Origin: DASQUP01 sp035641235 | GTDB lineage: Bacteria > Actinomycetota > CADDZG01 > WHSQ01 | DNA: 32,461 bases | Reading direction: 5' to 3' | NCBI GenBank assembly: GCA_035641235.1 | Contig: DASQUP010000011.1 | Location: forward strand, 1 to 32,461 | Made by a program: the position numbers and the translations under genes | Part shown: piece after piece, positions 22,274-31,859 of the stretch | Layout: the number at the start of each line of letters is the position of its first letter | Numbering within the stretch: position 1 is the first letter of the stretch | Notes under the pieces: model-generated | The model's database searches: none | What the model was told of the DNA's origin: nothing | What the model saw: only the letters and a program-made list of their open reading frames with translations

Positions 22274-22546
22274 TTGGGTGATGTGTTCAAGGCGATCGCC
22301 GATCCGACCAGGAGGGCGATTCTCGATGAGCTGACCGAAAGAAACGGTCAAACATTGTTCGAGATCTGCTCTCGCATGGTGATGAAGCACAAGTTGAGTT
22401 CGTCGCGGCAAGCGATCTCACAGCATATGGACGTGCTTGAGTCGGCGGGTCTTGTGAAAACTAAAAAAGAGGGCCGGTACAAATTCCACTACATCGACAC
22501 CGCGCCCCTTAAGGACGTCGCCGAACGGTGGCCGATCGAAGACTGA
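22274..22546 (+). CDS. ArsR-family winged-helix transcriptional repressor
   Basis: A 90-aa winged HTH protein: 'VFKAIADPTRRAILDELTERNGQTLFEICSRM', recognition helix 'SSSRQAISQHMDVLESAGLV', wing 'KTKKEGRYKFHYIDTAPL'. No metal-binding CxC (ELCVCDL) is present, so it belongs to the metal-independent ArsR group (as with SdpR-like or VOC-linked regulators). The frame opens at TTG 22256, but that lies inside the operator, upstream of the -10 box; TTG 22274 (at the predicted transcription start) or GTG 22283 are more credible. It precedes the VOC gene by 10 bp. The pair ArsR-VOC is a common bacterial arrangement; the inducer is unknown. Confidence 0.88.
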   Translation: MGDVFKAIADPTRRAILDELTERNGQTLFEICSRMVMKHKLSSSRQAISQHMDVLESAGLVKTKKEGRYKFHYIDTAPLKDVAERWPIED

Positions 22547-22556
22547 GGTGCAAACG

Positions 22557-22952
22557 ATGAGGATCAACGTGACCAGCGTTCTAGTGGACGACCAAGCGAA
22601 GGCACTGAGGTTCTACACCGAGGTCCTGGGGTTCGTGAAAAAAGCGGACATCGACATGGGAGAAGCCAGGTGGCTGACCGTGGTTTCACCGGAGGATCCG
22701 GACGGCACGGAGCTGTTGCTCGAGCCGGACGCACATCCTGCGGCGCGGCCGTTCAAGGCCGCCCTCGTAGACGACGGCATTCCGTTCACGTCGTTTGCCG
22801 TCGACGACGTCCACGAAGAGTTCAAGAGACTGCAGGACCGGGGAGTCCGGTTCACGCAGGAGCCAACCGAAATGGGACCTGTAACGACCGCCGTCTTCGA
22901 CGACACGTGCGGCAATCTCATCCAGATCGCTAGCCAAGCCGAACCTGTGTGA
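22557..22952 (+). CDS. VOC family (glyoxalase/bleomycin-resistance fold) protein
   Basis: A 131-aa vicinal-oxygen-chelate protein with paired beta-alpha-beta-beta-beta modules: 'INVTSVLVDDQAKALRFYTEVLGFVKK', 'MGEARWLTVVSPEDPDGTELLLEP', 'FTSFAVDDVHEEFKRLQDRGVRF', 'GPVTTAVFDDTCGNLIQIAS'. The terminal Asp/Gly-Asn and Glu/Gln positions of the metal site are partly changed (Q in LIQI instead of E), so metal-dependent catalysis is doubtful. ATG 22557 is chosen with GAGGTG overlapping the arsR stop; GTG 22548 is an alternative. The gene is co-transcribed with the repressor. The family includes glyoxalases, dioxygenases and drug-binding proteins; function here is unassigned. Confidence 0.88.
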   Translation: MRINVTSVLVDDQAKALRFYTEVLGFVKKADIDMGEARWLTVVSPEDPDGTELLLEPDAHPAARPFKAALVDDGIPFTSFAVDDVHEEFKRLQDRGVRFTQEPTEMGPVTTAVFDDTCGNLIQIASQAEPV

Positions 22953-22988
22953 ACGAACGGACAGTATGTGTCGTCCTGTTCACAGAGG
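22946..22988. repeat. 43-bp palindromic element, right of VOC gene
   Basis: The hairpin has outer arms TGTGAAC (22948-22954) / GTTCACA (22978-22984) and inner GGAC/GTCC. It overlaps the VOC stop codon. It shares the 14-mer atgtgtcgtcctgt with the element at 22178-22222, in the same orientation, so the two bracket arsR-VOC. Confidence 0.78.
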
Positions 22989-23002
22989 TTCGTCGGCACC
23001 GC

Positions 23003-23587
23003 TTATTCGACGCGCGCTCCGGCTTCCTGCAGCGCGGACAGAGCCCGATCTCCGTCTCCGGCTTCGAGGTCGACTGCGGCAACGGCGGCACGTAGCACCG
23101 TCGTGCCGAAGCCCTTGCTCACGGCGTCGAGAGCCGTCTCCTTCACGCAGTAATCCGTGGCGAGCCCCACGACCACGACGTTCTCGACGTTCGTCGAACG
23201 CAGCGTGTGCTCCAGCTCCGTAGCGGCTTCTTCCCCCGTCTGCGGATCGCGCACCGAGAAGCCCGAGTATCCGTCCTCTCCACCGGTGCCCTTCTTCACG
23301 ATCGGACCATCGACCTTCAAATTCGGATGGAATTCGGCCCCCCACGAACCGCCCACACAGTGGACCGGCCAGGTGCCCCCGTCCTTGGCAAAGTGCGGCG
23401 TCGACTCGGGATGCCAGTCCTGCGTGTACACGACGGGCGCGCCGGCCGCGTGCGCCGCGTCGATCTCGTTGTTCACGCGGGCCACGACGTTCTCTCCGCC
23501 CTTGACGTAGAGACTCCCTGCGGGATCGGCGAAGTCGTTCTGGACGTCGACCACGATCAGCGCGGTGCCTGCGCCGTATTCAGACAT
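23003..23587 (-). CDS. pncA: Nicotinamidase (isochorismatase-like fold)
   Basis: A 194-aa cysteine hydrolase converting nicotinamide to nicotinate plus ammonia in NAD salvage; homologues also activate pyrazinamide. The catalytic triad D14 ('VVDVQNDF'), K98 ('GPIVKKGTGG') and C147 ('LATDYCVKETALDA') is present, as are the metal ligands D57, H59 and H65 ('YTQDWHPESTPHF') and the cis-peptide 'GLATDY'. Length matches PncA. It follows ligA by 7 bp, with an AAAGGGG Shine-Dalgarno overlapping the ligA stop, so they are one transcript. A generic isochorismatase is excluded by the complete nicotinamidase motif set. Confidence 0.92.
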   Translation of the reverse strand: MSEYGAGTALIVVDVQNDFADPAGSLYVKGGENVVARVNNEIDAAHAAGAPVVYTQDWHPESTPHFAKDGGTWPVHCVGGSWGAEFHPNLKVDGPIVKKGTGGEDGYSGFSVRDPQTGEEAATELEHTLRSTNVENVVVVGLATDYCVKETALDAVSKGFGTTVLRAAVAAVDLEAGDGDRALSALQEAGARVE

Positions 23588-23594
23588 GCTGATT

Positions 23595-25601
23595 TCACCC
23601 CTTTAGGAGCTTCCCTAAGGCGTCTTCGTCCAGCGTCTCGATCCCAAGCTGCTTCGCCTTGTCGAACTTCGATCCCGGATCGGCGCCCACGACAACATAG
23701 TCCGTCTTCTTCGACACGCTGGAGGTGACTTTGCCTCCCTGATCTTCGATCAGCGCGGTGGCTTCCCCGCGGGAGAAGCCCTCGAGCGAACCCGTCAGGA
23801 CGAACGTCTTGCCGACGAGAGGTCCGTCGACCTCGACCGCCACTTCCTCCGGATCGACACCGGCGGCGCGCAGCTTCTCGATGACGGCTCGGTTTCTGTC
23901 CTGCCCAAAGAAAGTGGCGACCGATTCCGCGATGACCGGCCCGATGCCCTCCATCGCCACTAGCTCCTCCGCCGACATCTCCTGCAGCTTCGCGAGCGAT
24001 CCCGCCTCCCGGGCGATCTGGAAGGCAACGGTTCCTCCCACGTGCCGGATTCCGAGCCCGATCAAGAGGTTGCCCAGCGAGCGGGACTTCGACCTCTCGA
24101 TCGCCGTCATCAGATTGTCGATCGACTTCTCCCCGAACCCTTCGAGCTGAGCAAGGTGTTCGGAGGTGAGCGAGTAGATGTCACCGATGTCGTTCAGCCA
24201 GTCGCGGTCGGTAAGGGCGATGATCGTCTGATAGCCGAGCCCTTCGATGTCCATAGCGCTTCGGCCGGCGAAGTGAAAGAGCTTCTCAACGCGCTGCGAG
24301 GGACAGTCCAGACCGGTACAACGAGCTACCGCCTCACCCTCCGGGCGGACGATCTCCGAGCCGCACGACGGGCACGTCTTCGGCATCTTGAACTTCCGTT
24401 CCTTGCCCGTCCGCTTCGACGTCACCGGACCCACCACTTCGGGGATGACGTCTCCGGCGCGCCGGATGGTTACGGTGTCTCCGATTCGAACGTCTTTGCG
24501 TGCGACCTCGTCCTCGTTGTGCAGCGTCGCCGTGGTTACGGTCACACCGCTCACGAAGACGGGTTCAAGTACGGCGAACGGGGTCACGGCTCCGGTGCGC
24601 CCGACGTGGACTTGGATGTCCTTCAGCTTCGTCGTGCGCTCCTCCGGTGGGAACTTGTAGGCGATCGCCCACCGCGGGGCCTTGGCCGTGTAGCCGAGCT
24701 CCTCCTGCTGACCGATCGAATCGACCTTCACCACGACGCCGTCGATCTCGTAGGGGACGTCGTGCCGGTGTTCCTGCCAGTAGCCGCAGAACTCGTAGAC
24801 GGCGTCGAGATCCGGGAGGGGTTTGTTCTCTGGGTTCGTCCGGAGCCCCCACTCCCTCATGCTCTTCAATGCATCCCAGTGCGAGCGCCACCGCCGACCC
24901 TCCACGTATCCGATGCCGTGGCATACGAGCGACAGGGTCCGTTCCTTCGTGATGCCCGGGTCCTTTTGTCGTAGTGAACCCGCAGCACCGTTGCGAGGGT
25001 TGGCAAACGTCTTCTGGCCCGCCTCCCCCAACTTTGCGTTCAGCGCCTCGAAGTCGTCAGTCCGCATGTAAACCTCGCCGCGCACCTCGAGGATCTTTGG
25101 AGGGTCGCCGCGGAGCTTGAGGGGTACCGCACCTACCGTTCGAAGGTTCGCCGTGATGTCCTCGCCCGTCCGGCCGTCACCCCGGGTCGCCCCTTTGACG
25201 AAGGCGCCGTCCTCGTAGATGAGGTTCACTGCAACCCCGTCCATCTTGAGCTCGACCGTGAAGGCCTCCGCGCGCCCGATCTCCCGCTCGACTCGACGGC
25301 CCCACGCCTGCAGCTCCTCGAGCGAGAAGCAGTTGTCGAGCGACATCATTGGGCTTCGATGCTGGACCGGAGCGAAGGCGTCGGATGGGGGCGCGCCCAC
25401 CCGCTGCGTGGGCGAGTCGGGGGTTATCAGGTCGGGAAACTCGGTCTCGATCACGATGAGCTCCGCCACGAGCGCGTCGTATTCCGCGTCGGCCACCTCG
25501 GGGTCGTCCAGCACGTGGTAGCGATAGGAGTGGTAGTCGATCGCCTCCCGCAACTCCCCGGCGCGCCGGCGCGCCGCCTGTTTTCCTTTGGTCGTCGTCA
25601 T
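23595..25601 (-). CDS. ligA: NAD-dependent DNA ligase
   Basis: A full-length 668-aa replicative ligase sealing nicks with NAD+, releasing NMN. Domains in order: Ia helical NMN-binding ('DYHSYRYHVLDDPEVADAEYDAL'), adenylation with K119 in 'ELKMDGVAVNL' and 'RGDGRTGEDITANLRT', 'PYEIDGVVVKV', OB fold ('HVGRTGAVTPFAVLEPV', 'TLHNEDE', 'RRAGDVIPEV'), Zn finger CPSC...CTGLDC (about 408-432), helix-hairpin-helix repeats and a C-terminal BRCT ('LVGKTFVLTGSLEGFSRGEA'). All catalytic parts are intact. It diverges from glcD across 83 bp and heads a two-gene unit with pncA. Confidence 0.97.
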   Translation of the reverse strand: MTTTKGKQAARRRAGELREAIDYHSYRYHVLDDPEVADAEYDALVAELIVIETEFPDLITPDSPTQRVGAPPSDAFAPVQHRSPMMSLDNCFSLEELQAWGRRVEREIGRAEAFTVELKMDGVAVNLIYEDGAFVKGATRGDGRTGEDITANLRTVGAVPLKLRGDPPKILEVRGEVYMRTDDFEALNAKLGEAGQKTFANPRNGAAGSLRQKDPGITKERTLSLVCHGIGYVEGRRWRSHWDALKSMREWGLRTNPENKPLPDLDAVYEFCGYWQEHRHDVPYEIDGVVVKVDSIGQQEELGYTAKAPRWAIAYKFPPEERTTKLKDIQVHVGRTGAVTPFAVLEPVFVSGVTVTTATLHNEDEVARKDVRIGDTVTIRRAGDVIPEVVGPVTSKRTGKERKFKMPKTCPSCGSEIVRPEGEAVARCTGLDCPSQRVEKLFHFAGRSAMDIEGLGYQTIIALTDRDWLNDIGDIYSLTSEHLAQLEGFGEKSIDNLMTAIERSKSRSLGNLLIGLGIRHVGGTVAFQIAREAGSLAKLQEMSAEELVAMEGIGPVIAESVATFFGQDRNRAVIEKLRAAGVDPEEVAVEVDGPLVGKTFVLTGSLEGFSRGEATALIEDQGGKVTSSVSKKTDYVVVGADPGSKFDKAKQLGIETLDEDALGKLLKG

Positions 25602-25684
25602 GCCCCTATCTTCTCAGGCAGCTGCGACGCTTTCGTTGCGATGTCGATAGCATGGAGGTGCGAGCTACAGGAACGAGGACCGAT

Positions 25685-27136
25685 ATGGCCATCGCTTCGC
25701 TGACGGGGGAACTCGAGAGGATCGCCGGCACCGGCAACGTGGTGAGCCATCCCCACGCGCTCGCCACCTACGAGTCCGACGGGCTCCTCCAGTACCAGCA
25801 GTCCCCCGCGGTTGCCGTGCTGCCCGGCTCCGCAGACGAGGTCAGGGCCATCGTGTCGTTGTGCCACCGGCAATCGATCCCGTGGGTCGCCCGCGGATCC
25901 GGGACGGGCCTTTCGGGAGGCGCCGTCCCCATCGCAGACGGCGTCCTGATTGTCCTGAGCCGCCTGCGGAAGATCCTCGACATCGACTTCGACAACCAGC
26001 GTGTCGTCGTCGAGCCGGGGGTCACGAACCTATCCATCTCCCAGGCCGTCGGACCGGACTACTTCTATCCGCCGGACCCCTCCAGCCAGGTCGTGTGTTC
26101 CATCGGCGGGAATATCGCCGAGAACTCCGGCGGGGCACATTGCTTCAAGTACGGGTTCACGACCAACTACGTGACGGGGTTGGAACTCGTCCTTCCCGAC
26201 GGGGACATGGTCACGATCGGGGGCAAGAACCTCGATCACCCCGGCTACGACCTCGCCGGTGCGTTCGTCGGGTCGGAGGGCACCCTCGGGATAGCCACGA
26301 AGATCACCCTTCGTATCGTTCCGTCTCCCGAGACGTGGCGGACGCTCGTCGCCTACTACGAGTCCGTAGACAACGCCGGCCAGACGGTCTCGGACATCGT
26401 CTCTGCGGGAATCGTTCCGGGTGCGATCGAGATGATGGACAACCTCGCGATACGCGCGTGCGAGGACGCAACCCATGCGGGTATGCCGCTCGACGCCGGA
26501 GCGGCCCTCATCGTCGAACTAGACGGCCCCGTGACGGAATGCGACGCTCGCTTCGACGAGATCATCGCCATCTGCGAGCGGAACGACGCAACCGGTATAC
26601 GAATCGCAGAGGATCCCGCCGAACGCGAGCTCATTTGGAAGGCGCGCAAGGCCGCGTTCGCGTCGATGGGCCGCATCGCCCCCAATTACTACGTGCAGGA
26701 CGGAGTCATTCCCCGCACACGACTCCCCGGAGTGCTGCGCCGGATCGAAGACCTCGGCCACGAATACGGGCTGAAGGTTGCCAACGTCTTTCACGCTGGC
26801 GACGGCAACCTCCACCCGCTCATCTGCTACGACGCGGCCGTCGAGGGCGAGGCGGAACGCGCCGAGGAACTTGCCGGGTTGATCCTCCAGGCGTGCCTCG
26901 ATGCAGAAGGTTCGATCACCGGCGAACACGGAGTCGGCATCGACAAAAAGCGGTACATGCCGTTGATGTTCTCGGACGAGGACCTCGGTGCGTTCCAGTT
27001 GCTCCGTTGCGCGTTCGATCCGGACCAACTGGCCAACCCGGGCAAGGTCATGCCCACGCCGAGGTTGTGCGGCGAGGTTCCGGGCCCGTACCGGCAGCAC
27101 CCACTCGAAGCCGCCGGCATAGCCGAGCGCCTCTGA
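25685..27136 (+). CDS. glcD: Glycolate oxidase FAD-linked subunit
   Basis: A 483-aa FAD-binding_4 / FAD-oxidase_C (VAO-type) flavoprotein. Visible: PP-loop 'PWVARGSGTGLSGGAVP', 'VEPGVTNLSI', 'GGNIAENSGGAHCFKYG', 'DLAGAFVGSEGTLGIATKITLR', and the C-terminal 'NVFHAGDGNLHPLICYD' and 'ITGEHGVGIDKK', all hallmarks of GlcD and related D-2-hydroxyacid dehydrogenases. It oxidises glycolate to glyoxylate in complex with GlcE and GlcF. The frame opens at ATG 25652, but ATG 25685 has GAGGA about 5 bases upstream and matches the family N-terminus. First gene of a six-gene plus-strand operon. D-lactate dehydrogenase is the main alternative; glcEF and aceB next door favour glycolate. Confidence 0.93.
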   Translation: MAIASLTGELERIAGTGNVVSHPHALATYESDGLLQYQQSPAVAVLPGSADEVRAIVSLCHRQSIPWVARGSGTGLSGGAVPIADGVLIVLSRLRKILDIDFDNQRVVVEPGVTNLSISQAVGPDYFYPPDPSSQVVCSIGGNIAENSGGAHCFKYGFTTNYVTGLELVLPDGDMVTIGGKNLDHPGYDLAGAFVGSEGTLGIATKITLRIVPSPETWRTLVAYYESVDNAGQTVSDIVSAGIVPGAIEMMDNLAIRACEDATHAGMPLDAGAALIVELDGPVTECDARFDEIIAICERNDATGIRIAEDPAERELIWKARKAAFASMGRIAPNYYVQDGVIPRTRLPGVLRRIEDLGHEYGLKVANVFHAGDGNLHPLICYDAAVEGEAERAEELAGLILQACLDAEGSITGEHGVGIDKKRYMPLMFSDEDLGAFQLLRCAFDPDQLANPGKVMPTPRLCGEVPGPYRQHPLEAAGIAERL

Positions 27137-27146
27137 GGGCCCGAGG

Positions 27147-28283
27147 ATGAAGACCGAGAGTCCTTCGACGATTGCCGCCGCGGCAGACGCGCTCCGTAGC
27201 AGCAACGAGTCCGGGGCAAACGTCCGCTTCTTCGGCGGGGGAACCAAGAGCTCGTGGGGCAATCCCGTCGACGGCATCGACGTAGAGCTCACAACGGGCG
27301 GATTGACGCGCATCGTCGAGCACAACGCGGGAGACCTTACGGCCGTCGTGGAGGCCGGGCTTCCCCTTGCGGACCTTCATGCGGAGGTCGGAGAGAAGGG
27401 CCAGATGCTGGCACTCGATCCCCTCGATCCCGGGGGTGCCACCGTCGGCGGGACGGTCGCGACCGGCGACTCCGGCCCGCTGAGACACCGGTATGGGCCC
27501 GTTCGCGATCTGGTGCTCGGCGTCACGGTCGTGCTTCCCGACGGAACCGTCGCAAAGTCCGGCGGCAAGGTGATCAAGAACGTTGCGGGCTACGACCTCG
27601 GGAAACTCTTCGCGAGCTCCATGGGCACGCTGGGCCTGATCGCTCGGATCGCTGTGCGCCTCCATCCAAAGCCCCCTCGCACCGTCACTCTCGTTGCGTC
27701 GACGGCCAGTCCGGATGCACTGCAGGCAGCGGCGATCGCCGTGTCCGCTCTGCCGCTGGAGGCGGAGAGCCTCGACGTCAGCTGGTCGGCGGGGGTGGGA
27801 GCCCTCCTTGCCCGGTTCGCAGGCGCCGCTCCGGATGGACGGGCGGCCGCAGCACGCGAGGGCCTTGCGGGTATCGATGTAGACGTGGAGATAACCGACG
27901 ACGACACGGCACTGTGGCTCGAACAGGCGCGGGCGCAGCGGTCAGAGGCCGGGGCAGCGCTGAAGATATCGGGCCTCCCCACCGAGACCGCAAAGATCGT
28001 TTCTGCAGTGGAGTCGGCCGGGGGCCGCGCCGTCGGACGCGCTGCGCTCGGTCTGTTCTGGGCCACGATGGAGGGCGCGCCGGGCGACCTCGTCGCGCAG
28101 ATCGAGGAGGTTCGTTCTGGGGTCAAGCCGTGGCCGGTCACAGTGACCGATGCACCCGACGACGTGCGGCGCAAGGTCGACGTGTGGGGAGAACCAAATG
28201 CGTGGACGCTCATGCACAGGATGAAACAGCGTTTCGATCCGAATGGGATCTGTAACCCGGGAATCTACGTGGGAGGACTCTGA
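27147..28283 (+). CDS. glcE: Glycolate oxidase subunit GlcE (FAD-binding)
   Basis: A 378-aa partner flavoprotein with a shortened FAD_binding_4 domain: 'VRFFGGGTKSSWGNP', 'LTRIVEHNAGDLTAVVEAGLPLADL', 'LALDPLDPGGATVGGTVATGDSGPLRHRYGPVRDLVLG', 'VAKSGGKVIKNVAGYDLGKLFASSMGTLGLIARI'. The C-terminal half is alanine-rich and weakly conserved, as in other GlcE; the end 'MKQRFDPNGICNPG' is the family signature. ATG 27147 follows glcD by 10 bp with GAGG directly upstream. Required, with GlcD and GlcF, for membrane-associated glycolate oxidation; electrons go to quinones in the known enzyme. Confidence 0.93.
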   Translation: MKTESPSTIAAAADALRSSNESGANVRFFGGGTKSSWGNPVDGIDVELTTGGLTRIVEHNAGDLTAVVEAGLPLADLHAEVGEKGQMLALDPLDPGGATVGGTVATGDSGPLRHRYGPVRDLVLGVTVVLPDGTVAKSGGKVIKNVAGYDLGKLFASSMGTLGLIARIAVRLHPKPPRTVTLVASTASPDALQAAAIAVSALPLEAESLDVSWSAGVGALLARFAGAAPDGRAAAAREGLAGIDVDVEITDDDTALWLEQARAQRSEAGAALKISGLPTETAKIVSAVESAGGRAVGRAALGLFWATMEGAPGDLVAQIEEVRSGVKPWPVTVTDAPDDVRRKVDVWGEPNAWTLMHRMKQRFDPNGICNPGIYVGGL

Positions 28284-29566
28284 ATGGCCGCTCCGGTTCG
28301 AGCGTTCGACCCCCATCGACCGCCCTCGTCGGAGCTGATCGACGACTGCGTCCATTGCGGCTTCTGCTTGCCCACATGCCCCACGTACGTCCTGTGGGGG
28401 GAGGAAATGGACTCGCCGCGTGGTCGGATCGTGCTCATGGAGCGCGGACTGCGTGAGGGCTCTGAGATGTCGGGCGCGATGGTTACCCACATCGATCGCT
28501 GTCTCGGATGTATGGCGTGCGTCACCGCATGCCCTTCCGGCGTGAAGTACGACCGTCTCATCGAGGCCACACGCCCCCAGATCGAAAGGAACATCACACG
28601 CTCGCGCAGCGAACGCCTTTTCAGATCGTTCGTGTTCGGAGTCTTCACGCATCCCGGGCGAATGCGCGCGCTGGTGCCGCTACTGGCTGCGTCTCAGGGC
28701 CTTCGCCTTCGTCCAGAGCGGATGCTCAAGCGGTGGCCGCGCCTTCGGGCGGCTGCAAAGCTCGCGCCGAGAACCAAACTTCGGTCGGCGTGGACACGGC
28801 TTCAAGAGATGACCCCGGCGCGCGGCTCAAAGCGTGCACGCGTCGGTCTCCTGCAGGGGTGCGTCCAGCGGGTGTTCTTCAACGACGTGAACCAGGCCAC
28901 CGCTGCGGTGCTTTCGGCGGAGGGTTTCGAAGTCAGTGCTCCGCGAAATCCTCGGTGTTGTGGAGCCCTTTTGATGCACTCCGGAGAGGAGCCCGATGCG
29001 AAAGCGCGGGCAAAGGAGACGATCGGTGCCTTCGAGGACTGCGACTTCGTGGCCGTAAACGCAGCCGGGTGTGGCTCCGCGATGAAGGACTACGTTCATC
29101 TTCTCGACGACGAGCCGGAATGGGCCGAGCGAGCCGAAGCCTTCTCGGCGAAGGTTCGCGATGTTACGGAGCTGCTCGCGGGCGAGGAACCGCGCGCCGA
29201 GCGCCGGCCCGTCGAGATGACGGTTGCGTACCACGATGCCTGTCACCTTGCCCACGCCCAGGCCGTGCGCGCCGAACCCAGGAAGCTGCTGACGGACATC
29301 CCCGGCCTCGAGCTCGTCGAACCCCGGGAATGGGAGGTTTGCTGCGGATCGGCCGGCATCTACAACCTCTTACAGCCTGAGGCGGCCGACGACCTCGGAC
29401 GCCGAAAGGCTGCGAATCTCCAAGCCACTGGTGCGGCGGCCATCGCCGCGGCGAATCCGGGATGCACGCTCCAGATACAGCAGAAGCTTCTAGAAGCGGG
29501 GAGCCCGGTCCCCATCTACCACCCGGTGGAACTGCTGCACATGTCGATAGAAGGGCGGCGAAGGCG

Positions 29567-29570
<4 letters not shown>
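28284..29570 (+). CDS. glcF: Glycolate oxidase iron-sulfur subunit GlcF
   Basis: A 428-aa protein with two ferredoxin-type [4Fe-4S] motifs (C22, C25, C28, C32 and C73, C76, C79, C83) and two CCG domains ('RNPRCCGALLMHSGEE' and 'WEVCCGSAGIYNLLQPE', with 'AYHDACHLAHAQ'). It passes electrons from the flavin subunits to the quinone pool. The ATG follows the glcE stop with no gap and has GGGAGG 7 bases upstream. Its TGA overlaps the aceB start (ATGA). Length and order match E. coli GlcF. Confidence 0.95.
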
Positions 29571-31150
<1,580 letters not shown>

Positions 31151-31151
31151 C

Positions 31152-31859
31152 GTGCGGGTCCTGCTGTTCCCGACCTGCCTGGCCGAGCTTGTGCGCCCGC
31201 AGGCGGCGATAGCCGCCCAAGAGGTCCTGGAGCGCGCCGGATTAAGCGTTGAGGTGCGATCCGGCGCCGTCTGCTGTGGCCAGCCGGCCTGGAATTCGGG
31301 GCACGTAAAGGAGGCGCGCCGGGTGGCGCGAGGCACGATGGCCGCTCTCGACGACGGCCGCGAAGTGGTCGTCTGCTCGGGCTCGTGCAGCACGATGATG
31401 CACGAGTACTGGCCCCAACTGTTTGACGGCACTCGGGACGAGGAGCGCGCGCACAGGGTGTCGGCGCGCGTTCATGAGTTCTCCTCGTTCGTTGCAAAAC
31501 AGGAGCTTCCCGTGGAGGTGTCGGCCGGGGGGATCAAGTGCACTTATCACGACTCCTGCCACATGATGCGTGCGCTCGGCCTTGCCGAGGCTCCGCGAAA
31601 GTTGCTGGGAATGGTCGATGGTCTGGAACTGCGCGAGCTCGAGGCAAGCGAGCGATGCTGCGGCTTCGGCGGCACCTTCTCACTTCGCTACCCGGAACTG
31701 GCCGCGACGATGGCCGATGAAAAAGTCGACGACGTCGTCGACCGCGACGCCGGCGTACTTGTTTCCTCCGATATCGGATGCCTCATGCACATCTGCGGGC
31801 GCGCCGAAGCCCGAGGACTCAGTCTCGAGGGCCGATACATCGCGGAGATGTTGATCTAG
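31152..31859 (+). CDS. lutA: Lactate utilization protein A (CCG-domain protein)
   Basis: A 235-aa protein of two CCG domains: 'LLFPTCLAELVRP', 'GAVCCGQPAWNSGH', 'CSGSCSTMMHEYW', then 'TYHDSCHMMRALG', 'ERCCGFGGTFSLRYPEL' and 'SSDIGCLMHICGRAEARG'. This is LutA/YkgE, part of the LutABC iron-sulfur L-lactate oxidase. GTG 31152 begins one base after the aceB stop. The frame opens earlier (31032) only within aceB. It overlaps the lutB start as TAGTG. Confidence 0.92.
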   Translation: MRVLLFPTCLAELVRPQAAIAAQEVLERAGLSVEVRSGAVCCGQPAWNSGHVKEARRVARGTMAALDDGREVVVCSGSCSTMMHEYWPQLFDGTRDEERAHRVSARVHEFSSFVAKQELPVEVSAGGIKCTYHDSCHMMRALGLAEAPRKLLGMVDGLELRELEASERCCGFGGTFSLRYPELAATMADEKVDDVVDRDAGVLVSSDIGCLMHICGRAEARGLSLEGRYIAEMLI

